Positions 1 through 10,612 of a stretch of 64,000 nt of DNA are shown in pieces. Under the pieces are notes generated by a model, which searched no databases, had not been told where the DNA came from, and was given only the letters and a program-made list of their open reading frames with translations. The DNA comes from Rugamonas rubra (GTDB lineage: Bacteria > Pseudomonadota > Gammaproteobacteria > Burkholderiales > Burkholderiaceae_D), in assembly GCF_900114705.1 (NCBI RefSeq), contig NZ_FOTW01000029.1, positions 1 to 64,000 of the forward strand, given 5' to 3'. The position numbers and the translations under genes were made by a program. Position 1 is the first letter of the stretch, and each line of letters begins with the position of its first letter.

Positions 1-1056
<1,056 letters not shown>

Positions 1057-1090
1057 TTCTTGATTTTTAAGAGCTAGCGATAGATGAAAA

Positions 1091-1122
1091 GGGCAGGGCC
1101 GCTCGCGGCGCTGCCCTTTTTT
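1091..1122 (+). terminator. Intrinsic terminator after tuf
   Basis: GGGCAG (1091-1096) pairs with CTGCCC (1111-1116). An inner GCCG/CGGC stem extends the hairpin, and six T residues follow at 1117-1122. It lies about 35 bp after the tuf stop codon and separates the str operon from rpsJ. Confidence 0.85.
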
Positions 1123-1244
1123 ATCGAGCTGCTGAGAACGGCGCGCATTTTGGTGCTATCATGTCGTCCCTAGCAGTATCAAGGTAGTTTTTTTACTTAT
1201 TGCCGCGCGCCAGCCGCCGCGGTTCGTTCTTTTAAGGAAATACC

Positions 1245-1562
1245 ATGTCGACCCCAAATCAAAAAATCCGTATCCGTCTGAAAGCTTTCGACTACAAGCT
1301 GATCGACCAATCCGCTCTGGAAATCGTCGAAACCGCTAAGCGCACCGGCGCCGTGGTCAAGGGTCCAGTACCCCTGCCAACCCGCATCCAGCGTTTCGAC
1401 GTTCTGCGTTCGCCACACGTCAACAAGACCTCGCGCGACCAGTTCGAGATCCGTACCCACCAGCGTCTGATGGACATCGTTGATCCTACCGACAAGACCG
1501 TCGACGCGCTGATGAAGCTGGACCTGCCAGCTGGTGTTGACGTCGAAATCAAACTGCAATAA
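1245..1562 (+). CDS. rpsJ: 30S ribosomal protein S10
   Basis: Small-subunit protein S10 (NusE), also a NusB partner in rRNA antitermination. The 105 aa product is close to the family length, and the conserved block [25 protein letters not shown] is present (20+ residues, positions about 46-70). ATG 1245 follows an AAGGA ribosome binding site. Normally it is the first gene of the S10 operon directly before rplC. Here it is followed by a strong terminator, and rplC starts 6.3 kb downstream, so rpsJ may be transcribed alone or with tuf read-through. Confidence 0.98.
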   Translation: MSTPNQKIRIRLKAFDYKLIDQSALEIVETAKRTGAVVKGPVPLPTRIQRFDVLRSPHVNKTSRDQFEIRTHQRLMDIVDPTDKTVDALMKLDLPAGVDVEIKLQ

Positions 1563-1601
1563 TCATTGCCGAGCCGGCGGGGTGTCCCGCCGGTTCAAGA
1601 A

Positions 1602-1646
1602 GGGGCCGGGCCGGTTCGCATCGCGAACTCGCCCGGCCCCTTTTTT
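1602..1646 (+). terminator. Strong intrinsic terminator after rpsJ
   Basis: GGGGCCGGGC (1602-1611) pairs perfectly with GCCCGGCCCC (1631-1640). The hairpin is extended inward by CGGTTCGC-like pairing, and TTTTTT follows at 1641-1646. A second hairpin, CCGGCGGG/CCCGCCGG (1574-1593), precedes it. This would end transcription right after rpsJ. Confidence 0.92.
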
Positions 1647-1860
1647 CATGGCGCCACCGGTGCAGCGGGCCCTCCGTTCCAAAAAGCAACAGAGTTCCTT
1701 CCAAATCAAGGAATATCGAGAATATCAAGCTGAAAGTCTTTCGTTTTCCGTAGTGATGTGAGACATTCCAGAGTTGCGTGAAAAGCCAGGCCCCTTTTAC
1801 AACAAGAAGACCTTGGTGAACACGCGGAACTTTTATAAAAAAATTCACCCGGGAGTAGTC

Positions 1861-4665
<2,805 letters not shown>

Positions 4666-4687
4666 TTCCTCGGCAACTCGAGGGCTG

Positions 4688-4720
4688 AAAAACCAGGCAC
4701 GCCGTGCCTGGTTTTTTTTT
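4688..4720 (+). terminator. Intrinsic terminator after TonB receptor
   Basis: AACCAGGCAC (4691-4700), loop GCC, then GTGCCTGGTT (4704-4713), followed by a T run to 4720. The A run before the stem makes it partly bidirectional. It separates the receptor transcript from the peptide array. Confidence 0.93.
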
Positions 4721-4775
4721 GGTTCTTGCCGGTCCGCCGCGAAGAGCGTACCAATTTCGCAACCATCAACAATAC

Positions 4776-4826
4776 CTATTTATTAAAAGTATTGTTTTGG
4801 TAATTCTCCTATGTTAACTTCATATG
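4776..4826 (+). repeat. AT-rich upstream element, copy 1
   Basis: AT-rich stretch upstream of the first peptide gene. It aligns without gaps to 5183-5233 (about 35 of 51 identical by hand count). Shared cores are TAAAAGTAT, GGTAAT, an ATG triplet and TTCATAT. CAATAC (4770-4775) and GTATTG (4789-4794) form an inverted repeat across it. It probably contains a promoter and operator, but I cannot assign clear -35/-10 boxes. Confidence 0.6.
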
Positions 4827-4931
4827 CCCATGCAGCTTTTGCCTGGACGCCGGCGTGCCGGTGCGCACGTCGAGCAGCGCTCCGGCAGCACCTGCAAGCA
4901 AGTCCACATCGTCAACTTTGGAGAGTCCGCA

Positions 4932-5129
4932 ATGAAGATCAAGCCACTTTTGTTCATGTTCGCCCTCGGCCTCGGCAGCGCGACGGTGTATGCCGACACG
5001 CCACGGGGCCAATGCCTGGCCGATTGCAACAGGTCCTACGAGCGCTGCAACGGGCCGGTATCGGACGCCCCCGACCCTTGGTGCATCGAGCAGCTCACCT
5101 ATTGCCAAGACGCCTGCGACGCCCTGTGA
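4932..5129 (+). CDS. Small secreted six-cysteine peptide (paralogue 1)
   Basis: 65 aa. ATG 4932 follows TTGGAGAG. The signal peptide runs to YA at residues 20-21 and contains the family core FALGLG. The mature part has Cys 28, 32, 39, 51, 58 and 62, spaced x3, x6, x11, x6, x3, with Tyr four residues after the second Cys. The predicted destination is the periplasm or outside of the cell via Sec. The three cysteines of each half fall on one helix face, so a helical hairpin with three disulfides is plausible (inference). It is the first of eight tandem paralogues and has the longest distance to its upstream neighbour, consistent with a transcription start here. I do not recognise the family. The cysteine layout recalls CX3C-type alpha-hairpinins, but with one more Cys per half. 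Confidence 0.85.
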   Translation: MKIKPLLFMFALGLGSATVYADTPRGQCLADCNRSYERCNGPVSDAPDPWCIEQLTYCQDACDAL

Positions 5130-5135
5130 TCGGTT

Positions 5136-5153
5136 CCGGCCGCGCGCGGCCGG
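5136..5153 (+). other. GC-rich palindromic hairpin after paralogue 1
   Basis: The perfect palindrome CCGGCCGC-GC-GCGGCCGG lies 7 bases after the stop codon of the first peptide gene. No T run follows, so it is more likely an mRNA-stabilising or Rho-assisted 3' end than a classical intrinsic terminator. Confidence 0.5.
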
Positions 5154-5182
5154 CGTAGTAAATACGCAACTCGAATTCATAT

Positions 5183-5233
5183 ATCTTTACTAAAAGTATA
5201 TTTTAGGTAATATTGATATGCCGATTTCATATA
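5183..5233 (+). repeat. AT-rich upstream element, copy 2
   Basis: Second copy of the element at 4776-4826, here 122 bp before the glutaredoxin gene. CTAAAA (5190-5195) and TTTTAG (5201-5206) form a short inverted repeat within it. A further inverted repeat, CCGATTTC (5221-5228) with GAAATCGG (5241-5248), overlaps its end. The same element before two adjacent genes suggests a common regulator. Confidence 0.6.
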
Positions 5234-5354
5234 GGTAGGCGAAATCGGCGAGGGCAGGGCGGTTCCCGATCGGAGCGCGCCCTGATGTTCCCGCCGCGCG
5301 CCGCACCGGCACGCCCATTGGCGGTCTCTCCATCGGAAACAAGGCCGAGTCGAC

Positions 5355-5750
5355 ATGTTGATCCAGAAACTGAAGCAAACCGTTTCCTATCTGCTGGTGC
5401 TCGGCGCCGGCCTCGGCGCCGGCTACGTCGCCGTGCACGCCCCGCAGTGGCTCAAATCGCCCTACACCGAGGGCAACTACGCCGCCTACTTCCCCGACGC
5501 CAAGACCCAGGTGGTGGTCTACGGCACCAAGCACTGCCCCTATTGCGCCAAGACACGCGACTATCTGCGCGGCCAGAACATCGCCTTCGCCGACTTCGAC
5601 ATCGAGGACTCCAGCAAGGCCCGCGAGGAGTTCAAACGCCTCGACGGCGAGGGCGTGCCCGTCATCCTGATCGGCAACCGCCGCATCGCCGGCTTCAACC
5701 AGGCCGCCATCGAGGACGCGCTCAAGCGCGCCAGCAAGCCCGGCGCCTGA
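5355..5750 (+). CDS. Membrane-anchored glutaredoxin-like protein
   Basis: 131 aa. Residues 9-28 form one hydrophobic segment (LVLGAGLGAGYVAVH), likely an uncleaved anchor with the rest in the periplasm (inference). Residues 50-128 are a glutaredoxin fold with the redox motif CPYC at 61-64 and the cis-proline region GVPVILIGNRRIAGF at 100-114. Classical glutaredoxins are cytoplasmic and glutathione-dependent. A periplasm-facing one inside a cluster of cysteine-rich secreted peptides suggests a role in forming, reducing or reshuffling their disulfides. It sits between paralogues 1 and 2 and shares the upstream element with paralogue 1. It could alternatively be a cytoplasmic-facing protein of unrelated function; topology is not proven. 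Confidence 0.85.
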   Translation: MLIQKLKQTVSYLLVLGAGLGAGYVAVHAPQWLKSPYTEGNYAAYFPDAKTQVVVYGTKHCPYCAKTRDYLRGQNIAFADFDIEDSSKAREEFKRLDGEGVPVILIGNRRIAGFNQAAIEDALKRASKPGA

Positions 5751-5850
5751 GCCGCTAGAACACATCGCAACACCGCTGTGGCGGGCAGGGCGTGCGGACG
5801 GCGCGCCCGGCCTGTATCCGTCCGTCCGATTTGCCATCTGGAGACGCACC

Positions 5851-6042
5851 ATGAAAGTGAAATTGTCGCTGTTCCTGTTCGCCCTCGGCCTGGGCGCTTC
5901 CGCCGCCAACGCCCGCCCGCCCAACTGGGAGTGCCTGCAGGGTTGCAACGCCGTCTACAAGTACTGCCTGAAGTCGCAGCCGAGCGAGGTCTGCGCCGCC
6001 GAGCGCCAACAGTGCCGGGAAGAGTGCATCGGCGCCGAATAG
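5851..6042 (+). CDS. Small secreted six-cysteine peptide (paralogue 2)
   Basis: 63 aa. ATG 5851 follows CTGGAGACGCACC. The signal peptide has the FALGLG core and ends NA at about residue 21. Cys 28, 32, 39, 48, 55 and 59 are spaced x3, x6, x8, x6, x3. Tyr 36 occupies the conserved aromatic position. The mature peptide has a Trp-Glu before the first Cys and a Gln/Arg/Glu-rich second half. It lies 100 bp after the glutaredoxin gene on the same strand and is probably cotranscribed with it. Function unknown; recognised only as a member of this local family. Confidence 0.85.
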   Translation: MKVKLSLFLFALGLGASAANARPPNWECLQGCNAVYKYCLKSQPSEVCAAERQQCREECIGAE

Positions 6043-6049
6043 GCATCGC

Positions 6050-6071
6050 GGCGGCCGCCGCAGCGGCCGCC
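6050..6071 (+). other. GC hairpin between paralogues 2 and 3
   Basis: GGCGGCCGC (6050-6058), loop CGCA, GCGGCCGCC (6063-6071). The 9-bp stem lies 8 bases after the stop codon. No T run follows immediately. It may stabilise the upstream mRNA or lower expression of downstream genes. Confidence 0.5.
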
Positions 6072-6110
6072 ATTGTCGCTACGATTCGACCTTTTTAAGG
6101 ACTACAAAAG

Positions 6111-6296
6111 ATGAAAAAGGGAATTGCCTTGTTCCTGTTTGCGCTCGGCCTGGGTTGCTCGCTGGCCAACGCCGACCCGAACTGTCACAACCGGTGCGAC
6201 CTCAAGTATCAGGCTTGCCTGGCGAAGCACCCGGGCAGTCTGCAATGCAAAGACGATTTGTATCAGTGCCGCGCCGACTGCTCCAACCATAACTGA
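6111..6296 (+). CDS. Small secreted six-cysteine peptide (paralogue 3)
   Basis: 61 aa. ATG 6111 follows TTAAGGACTACAAAAG. The signal peptide has the FALGLG core and an extra Cys at residue 16, which is expected to be removed on cleavage after ANA (residues 19-21). Mature Cys 25, 29, 36, 46, 53 and 57 are spaced x3, x6, x9, x6, x3, with Tyr 33 at the conserved position. The mature region starts DPNC and is strongly charged (Lys, Arg, Asp). Cys 16 is too early in the precursor and lacks an LxGC-like lipobox context (LGLGC), but a lipoprotein reading cannot be fully excluded. Confidence 0.85.
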   Translation: MKKGIALFLFALGLGCSLANADPNCHNRCDLKYQACLAKHPGSLQCKDDLYQCRADCSNHN

Positions 6297-6352
6297 GCAC
6301 CACTTCCCAATGGCCCGCTGCCGCGTTTGAACCCACGATTGGAGAATGATCG

Positions 6353-6550
6353 ATGAAGCTGAAGCTGAAACTGTCCCTGTTTATGTTCGCCCTCGGCCTG
6401 GGCGGCTCGACCGCCACCGCCTACGCCGGCGGCAACTGGTGCCTGAACCAATGCCAGGCCGAATGGCGCTACTGCGTCAGCCACAACGGCGGCCCGCAGT
6501 GCAACGACACGCTGACCGCGTGCCGCCACTTCTGCCTGCGTGACGAGTAA
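6353..6550 (+). CDS. Small secreted six-cysteine peptide (paralogue 4)
   Basis: 65 aa. ATG 6353 follows TTGGAGAATGATCG. The basic N-terminus has a duplicated KLK, then the FALGLG core and AYA cleavage site at 23-25. Cys 30, 34, 41, 50, 57 and 61 are spaced x3, x6, x8, x6, x3. The conserved aromatic is Trp 38 instead of Tyr. The loop between the halves is short and Gly-rich (SHNGGPQ), as expected for a turn between two helices. Same strand and spacing as its neighbours, so likely part of one polycistronic unit. Confidence 0.85.
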   Translation: MKLKLKLSLFMFALGLGGSTATAYAGGNWCLNQCQAEWRYCVSHNGGPQCNDTLTACRHFCLRDE

Positions 6551-6624
6551 GAGCAAGCCGGGGCCGGCGCGTGCGTGCCGGCCCATCACCCCGTTGTCTA
6601 TCCAACTGACTTGGAGGAAGCACC

Positions 6625-6825
6625 ATGAAAGCCAAACTGATGCTGTTTGTGTTCGCACTCGGCCTGGGCAGCGCGACCGTGTACGCCGAAACCCCGCAGC
6701 ACCAATGCCAAACCCAGTGCCAAAAGGCCTACAAGCGCTGCACCGGCGGCATCCTGACGCCGGAACCGAACGAGGCCTGCCTGCAGCAGCTTTCCGATTG
6801 CTTGGACACCTGCGAAGGCCTGTAG
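6625..6825 (+). CDS. Small secreted six-cysteine peptide (paralogue 5)
   Basis: 66 aa, the longest of the eight. ATG 6625 follows TTGGAGGAAGCACC. The signal peptide is close to that of paralogue 1 (FALGLGSATVYA), and the mature starts are also alike (TP-x2-QC), so these two may be a recent duplicate pair. Cys 28, 32, 39, 52, 59 and 63 are spaced x3, x6, x12, x6, x3, with Tyr 36 conserved. The inter-half loop contains prolines (TPEPNEA). The C-terminal half is acidic. Confidence 0.85.
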   Translation: MKAKLMLFVFALGLGSATVYAETPQHQCQTQCQKAYKRCTGGILTPEPNEACLQQLSDCLDTCEGL

Positions 6826-6862
6826 TCCGGCGCCGAGCGCAGCAACTGAAGGGACCGAAAAA

Positions 6863-7057
6863 ATGAACAAGTTGAAGTTGTCGCTGTTCCTGTTCACCCT
6901 CGGCCTGGGCGCCTCGAGCGCCTACGCCAACGACCCGGTGTACGCCTGCTACAAGCAGTGCGCCGAGAACTACCGCCAGTGCGTCGGCTTCGGCACAGGC
7001 CTGCCGTGCCAGCAATGGCGCGAGGAGTGCGACGCCGGCTGTCCCGACATGGTGTAG
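6863..7057 (+). CDS. Small secreted six-cysteine peptide (paralogue 6)
   Basis: 64 aa. ATG 6863 follows AAGGGACCGAAAAA, a different leader from the TTGGAG type. The signal core is FTLGLG, the only Ala-to-Thr change in the family, ending AYA. Cys 29, 33, 40, 49, 56 and 60 are spaced x3, x6, x8, x6, x3, with Tyr 37 at the aromatic position. The loop is Gly-rich (VGFGTGLP). Only 37 bp separates it from paralogue 5. Confidence 0.85.
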   Translation: MNKLKLSLFLFTLGLGASSAYANDPVYACYKQCAENYRQCVGFGTGLPCQQWREECDAGCPDMV

Positions 7058-7141
7058 CCGAAGCCGTAGCAAGCAGCGTCGCCGCCGTGGCGCGGCATGG
7101 CGGCGCCGCAGTCGCCATCCGCGCAGCCACTTGGAGAGAAG

Positions 7142-7327
7142 ATGAAGCTGAAAATCCGTATGTTCCTGTTCGCGCTGGGCCTGGGTAGCTCGATGGCCTG
7201 GGCCCAGCCCAACCTGAACACCTGCCTGAACCAGTGCACCTACGACTACAACCAGTGCCGCGCCAACGGCCAGCCCTCGTGCGGCGCCATCCGCAGCGCC
7301 TGCGTGGGCGACTGCTACCGCCAGTAA
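7142..7327 (+). CDS. Small secreted six-cysteine peptide (paralogue 7)
   Basis: 61 aa. ATG 7142 follows TTGGAGAGA and is preferred over an upstream in-frame ATG at 7097, because the family alignment and signal peptide begin here. The signal ends AWA. Cys 28, 32, 39, 47, 54 and 58 are spaced x3, x6, x7, x6, x3, the shortest loop of the family (RANGQPS). The conserved aromatic is Tyr 36. The mature part has few acidic and several Asn/Gln residues. Confidence 0.85.
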   Translation: MKLKIRMFLFALGLGSSMAWAQPNLNTCLNQCTYDYNQCRANGQPSCGAIRSACVGDCYRQ

Positions 7328-7433
7328 GCCGGCGTCCGCTTCGCGGCGGCGTCGTTTTGGAGCCGGGGCGGCGCCGCCGCCCCCTCCCGTCCGGGCGCCG
7401 TCGCGCACCCGGTCCTACCACCAGGAGACTGCA

Positions 7434-7607
7434 ATGAAAACCAAATTGGCCCTGTTCCTCTTCGCCCTCGGACTGGGCAGCTCGATGGCCGTCGCCTCGA
7501 CGCCCTGCACCTACCAGTGCGATGTGCAATACCGCTCCTGCCTGCAATACAGCAGCGCCGCTGAGTGCCGCGCCCTCAGGCTGGAGTGCTACGGCGAGTG
7601 CATGTAG
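7434..7607 (+). CDS. Small secreted six-cysteine peptide (paralogue 8)
   Basis: 57 aa, read directly from the sequence and short enough to be missed by length-filtered gene callers. ATG 7434 follows CAGGAGACTGCA. The signal peptide has FALGLGSSMAVA, very like paralogue 7 (FALGLGSSMAWA), so the two may be recent duplicates. Cys 25, 29, 36, 45, 52 and 56 are spaced x3, x6, x8, x6, x3, with Tyr 33 in place. The peptide ends ECM one residue after the last Cys. It is the last member of the array; rplC follows after about 300 bp. Confidence 0.85.
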   Translation: MKTKLALFLFALGLGSSMAVASTPCTYQCDVQYRSCLQYSSAAECRALRLECYGECM

Positions 7608-7613
7608 CGGCTG

Positions 7614-7647
7614 CCGGCCCCGCGTCCGGCGCCCGCGGCGGGGCCGG
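7614..7647 (+). terminator. Possible 3' hairpin of the peptide array
   Basis: CCGGCCCCGC (7614-7623) pairs with GCGGGGCCGG (7638-7647) around a GC-rich loop, starting 6 bases after the stop codon of paralogue 8. No T run follows, so it is a weak or Rho-assisted terminator candidate at most. Confidence 0.4.
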
Positions 7648-7781
7648 ACGAGGGGTGCTCCTCGCGCCCCCTGCGGCGCGGCCGCGGCCGCGCCGCGCCT
7701 GCCTTTCCGCCCGATCTCCCCTGCCGCCGCCCGCGCCCGCCTGCGCCGCCACGCCGCCGCCACATACCCCGTATTAAGTTG

Positions 7782-7810
7782 TTGCGTCAAGACCCTTTTC
7801 GGGATACACT
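7782..7810 (+). promoter_or_regulatory. Candidate sigma-70 promoter for rplC operon
   Basis: TTGCGT (7782-7787), a 17-base spacer, then TACACT (7805-7810), 94 bp before the rplC start. The boxes are only moderate matches, but the spacing is ideal. A promoter is needed here because rpsJ is terminated 6 kb upstream. Confidence 0.5.
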
Positions 7811-7904
7811 AGCCGGCTTCGGTATGGATTCGCCCTTTTTGAGTTCATACGTTACTTTGTAGTTAAACAAGCCCCGCCCAATCGCAGGTGGGAATGGAGA
7901 AAAA

Positions 7905-8561
7905 ATGAGCCTAGGCCTCCTCGGTCGCAAGGTTGGTATGATGCGCATTTTCACGGACGAAGGGGATTCGATTCCTGTCACCGTGTTGGACGTATCGAAC
8001 AATCGTGTTGCGCAAATCAAAACTCCTGAAACAGACGGTTACTCCGCTGTTCAGGTCGCATTCGGTCAACGTCGCGCTTCCCGCGTGACCAAGGCTGTTG
8101 CTGGTCACCACGCCAAAGCTGGTGTTGAAGCCGGTACTCTGTTGAAAGAGTTCCGCGTCGACGCCACCAAGGCAGCAGAACTGAAAGCCGGCGATGTCGT
8201 TGCCGCTTCCCTGTTCGAAGTCGGCCAAAAGGTCGACGTCCAAGGCGTTACGATTGGTAAAGGTTACGCTGGCGTCATCAAGCGTTACCACTTCGGTTCC
8301 GGCCGCGCTACCCACGGTAACTCCCGTTCGCACAACGTTCCAGGCTCCATCGGTATGGCGCAAGATCCAGGTCGCGTTTTCCCTGGTAAGCGCATGACCG
8401 GTCACCTGGGTGACGTTAACCGTACGATCCAGAACCTCGTCATCGCTCGTATCGACGCCGACCGCCAGCTGCTGCTGGTCAAGGGTGCGATTCCAGGCGC
8501 GAAAAATGGCCAGGTCGTAGTGTCGCCAGCCGTCAAAACCAAAGCCAAGAAGGGAGCTTAA
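7905..8561 (+). CDS. rplC: 50S ribosomal protein L3
   Basis: Early-assembly 23S rRNA-binding protein whose loop reaches the peptidyl transferase centre. 218 aa, near the family length, with the L3 signature region [19 protein letters not shown] (about residues 131-149) and [18 protein letters not shown] 7905 follows a GGAG ribosome binding site. It is the first gene of the remaining S10 operon and lies 3 bp before rplD. Its separation from rpsJ is the odd feature. Confidence 0.98.
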   Translation: MSLGLLGRKVGMMRIFTDEGDSIPVTVLDVSNNRVAQIKTPETDGYSAVQVAFGQRRASRVTKAVAGHHAKAGVEAGTLLKEFRVDATKAAELKAGDVVAASLFEVGQKVDVQGVTIGKGYAGVIKRYHFGSGRATHGNSRSHNVPGSIGMAQDPGRVFPGKRMTGHLGDVNRTIQNLVIARIDADRQLLLVKGAIPGAKNGQVVVSPAVKTKAKKGA

Positions 8562-8564
8562 ACG

Positions 8565-9185
8565 ATGGAACTCAAGCTCTTGAACGCGCAAGGTCAAGCC
8601 GCCTCGAACGTCGCCGCCGCCGATACCATTTTCGGTCGTGACTACAACGAAGCGCTGATCCACCAAGTCGTCGTCGCCTATCAGGCGAACGCACGCGGCG
8701 GTAACCGCAAACAGAAAGACCGTGAAGAAGTTCACCACACGACGAAAAAGCCATGGCGCCAAAAAGGTACCGGCCGCGCTCGTGCTGGTATGTCGTCGTC
8801 GCCACTGTGGCGCGGCGGTGGTCGGATCTTCCCGAACTCGCCTGACGAGAACTTCACCCACAAAGTGAACAAAAAGATGTATCGCGCAGGTATCTGCTCG
8901 ATCCTGTCCCAGCTGGCCCGCGAAGACCGTCTGACGATCATCGAAGATCTGACGATCGAAGCGCCAAAGACCAAGCTGTTGTCGCAAAAGCTGACCGGTA
9001 TGGGTTTCGACTCCGTGCTGATCATCACCGACACGCTGGACGAGAACCTGCTGCTGGCATCGCGCAACCTGCCGAACGTGCTGGTTGTTGAACCACGTCA
9101 CGCAGATCCAATGTCCCTGGTGTTCTACAAGAAGATCCTGGTCACCAAAGCTGCACTGGCTAAGATTGAGGAGATGCTGGCATGA
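8565..9185 (+). CDS. rplD: 50S ribosomal protein L4
   Basis: Binds 23S rRNA domain I and extends into the exit tunnel. In E. coli it also represses its own operon through the S10 leader; whether that holds here is doubtful because the leader gene rpsJ is detached. 206 aa. The tunnel loop region [20 protein letters not shown] (about residues 63-82) is intact. The 3' end overlaps the rplW start by 4 bases (ATGA), giving translational coupling. Confidence 0.98.
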   Translation: MELKLLNAQGQAASNVAAADTIFGRDYNEALIHQVVVAYQANARGGNRKQKDREEVHHTTKKPWRQKGTGRARAGMSSSPLWRGGGRIFPNSPDENFTHKVNKKMYRAGICSILSQLAREDRLTIIEDLTIEAPKTKLLSQKLTGMGFDSVLIITDTLDENLLLASRNLPNVLVVEPRHADPMSLVFYKKILVTKAALAKIEEMLA

Positions 9186-9499
9186 GCGCGGTATTGAAAT
9201 TTAGCGAAGAGCGCCTGATGAAGGTGCTGCTGGCTCCGGTCATTTCCGAAAAGGCCACCATGGTCGCGGAAAAGAACGAGCAGATCGTATTCCGTGTCAC
9301 CAAGGATGCGACCAAGCCAGAAATCAAAGCAGCCGTTGAACTGTTGTTCAAGGTTGAGGTTCTGTCGGTTCAGACAGCCAACCGCCAAGGTAAGCAGAAG
9401 CGCACCGGTGCCCACACCGGCCGTCGCAACCATACCAAACGCGCTTTCGTGTGCCTGAAGCCCGGCCAGGAAATCAACTTCTCCGAGGAGGCTAAATAA
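9182..9499 (+). CDS. rplW: 50S ribosomal protein L23
   Basis: Exit-tunnel rim protein that docks trigger factor and SRP. 105 aa, with typical [22 protein letters not shown] near residues 14-35 (core VISEKAT) and a basic loop [10 protein letters not shown]. It overlaps rplD by 4 bases, and its stop codon overlaps the rplB ATG (TAATGG). Confidence 0.98.
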   Translation: MSAVLKFSEERLMKVLLAPVISEKATMVAEKNEQIVFRVTKDATKPEIKAAVELLFKVEVLSVQTANRQGKQKRTGAHTGRRNHTKRAFVCLKPGQEINFSEEAK

Positions 9500-10326
9500 T
9501 GGCACTCGTTAAGATGAAACCAACCTCGCCAGGCCGTCGTGGCATGGTAAAAGTGGTGAACCCAGACCTGTACAAAGGTCGTCCGTTCGCTGCTCTGGTT
9601 GAGAAAAAATCCAAAACTGCTGGTCGTAACAACAACGGCCACATCACCACCCGCCACATCGGCGGTGGTCATAAGCAGCACTATCGCCTGATCGACTTCA
9701 AGCGCCAGAAAGATGGTATTCCAGCGAAAGTGGAACGGATCGAATACGATCCAAACCGCACCGCGAACATCGCTCTGCTGTGCTACGCCGACGGCGAGCG
9801 CCAGTACATCATCGCTACCAAGGGCATGGCCGTTGGCGACAGCGTGATGAACGGTTCGGAAGCGCCTATCAAGTCGGGCAACTGCCTGCCGATCCGCAAC
9901 ATCCCGGTCGGTACCATCATGCACTGCGTCGAAATGCTGCCAGGTAAGGGTGCCCAGATGGCCCGTACCGCCGGCGCCGGCGTCGTCCTGATGGCCCGCG
10001 AAGGCACCTACGCTCAAGTGCGTCTGCGCTCGGGTGAAGTGCGTCGCGTGCACATCGAGTGCCGTGCCACCGTGGGTGAAGTCGGCAACGCCGAACACAG
10101 CCTGCGTAAAATCGGTAAGGCCGGCGCGATGCGCTGGCGCGGTGTTCGTCCTACCGTTCGCGGTGTGGTCATGAACCCGGTCGATCACCCGCACGGTGGT
10201 GGTGAAGGTAAAACAGCAGCTGGTCGTCATCCAGTTTCGCCTTGGGGCCAACAGACTAAGGGTAAGAAGACACGCCGTAACAAGCGTACTACTTCCATGA
10301 TCGTCTCGCGCCGCGGCAAGAAATAA
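9499..10326 (+). CDS. rplB: 50S ribosomal protein L2
   Basis: Primary 23S rRNA-binding protein needed for subunit joining and peptidyl transfer. 275 aa. The catalytic-region signature [13 protein letters not shown] is present near residue 225, and the basic C-terminus ([17 protein letters not shown]) is complete. It starts inside the rplW stop codon and lies 10 bp before rpsS. Confidence 0.99.
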   Translation: MALVKMKPTSPGRRGMVKVVNPDLYKGRPFAALVEKKSKTAGRNNNGHITTRHIGGGHKQHYRLIDFKRQKDGIPAKVERIEYDPNRTANIALLCYADGERQYIIATKGMAVGDSVMNGSEAPIKSGNCLPIRNIPVGTIMHCVEMLPGKGAQMARTAGAGVVLMAREGTYAQVRLRSGEVRRVHIECRATVGEVGNAEHSLRKIGKAGAMRWRGVRPTVRGVVMNPVDHPHGGGEGKTAAGRHPVSPWGQQTKGKKTRRNKRTTSMIVSRRGKK

Positions 10327-10336
10327 GGGGTAGCAC

Positions 10337-10612
10337 ATGACACGTTCATTGAAAAAAGGGCCGTTTTGTGACGCCCACCTGGTGAAAAAAGTCGAAGCCG
10401 CGCAAGCGATCAAAGACAAAAAGCCAATCAAAACCTGGTCCCGCCGTTCGACCATCATGCCTGACTTCATCGGCCTGACGATCGCTGTTCACAACGGCAA
10501 ACTGCACGTTCCCGTGTACGTTTCCGAGAACATGGTTGGTCACAAGCTCGGCGAATTCGCGCTGACCCGCACGTTCAAGGGCCATGCCGCTGACAAGAAG
10601 GCGAAGAAATAA
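10337..10612 (+). CDS. rpsS: 30S ribosomal protein S19
   Basis: Small-subunit head protein that contacts S13 and the A-site tRNA. 91 aa with typical TRSLKKGPF start and [20 protein letters not shown] core. Its stop codon overlaps the rplV start (TAATGG). Confidence 0.98.
   Translation: MTRSLKKGPFCDAHLVKKVEAAQAIKDKKPIKTWSRRSTIMPDFIGLTIAVHNGKLHVPVYVSENMVGHKLGEFALTRTFKGHAADKKAKK

Noticed and set aside
4811-5158. Frame starting at ATG 4811 in the repeated upstream element
   Set aside because: The ATG is shared by both copies of the element, but the frame in copy 2 stops after six codons, so coding is not conserved.
6111-6296. Paralogue 3 as a lipoprotein because of Cys 16 in its signal peptide
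   Set aside because: The Cys follows LGLG, without a standard lipobox, and a normal ANA cleavage site lies five residues later as in its paralogues.
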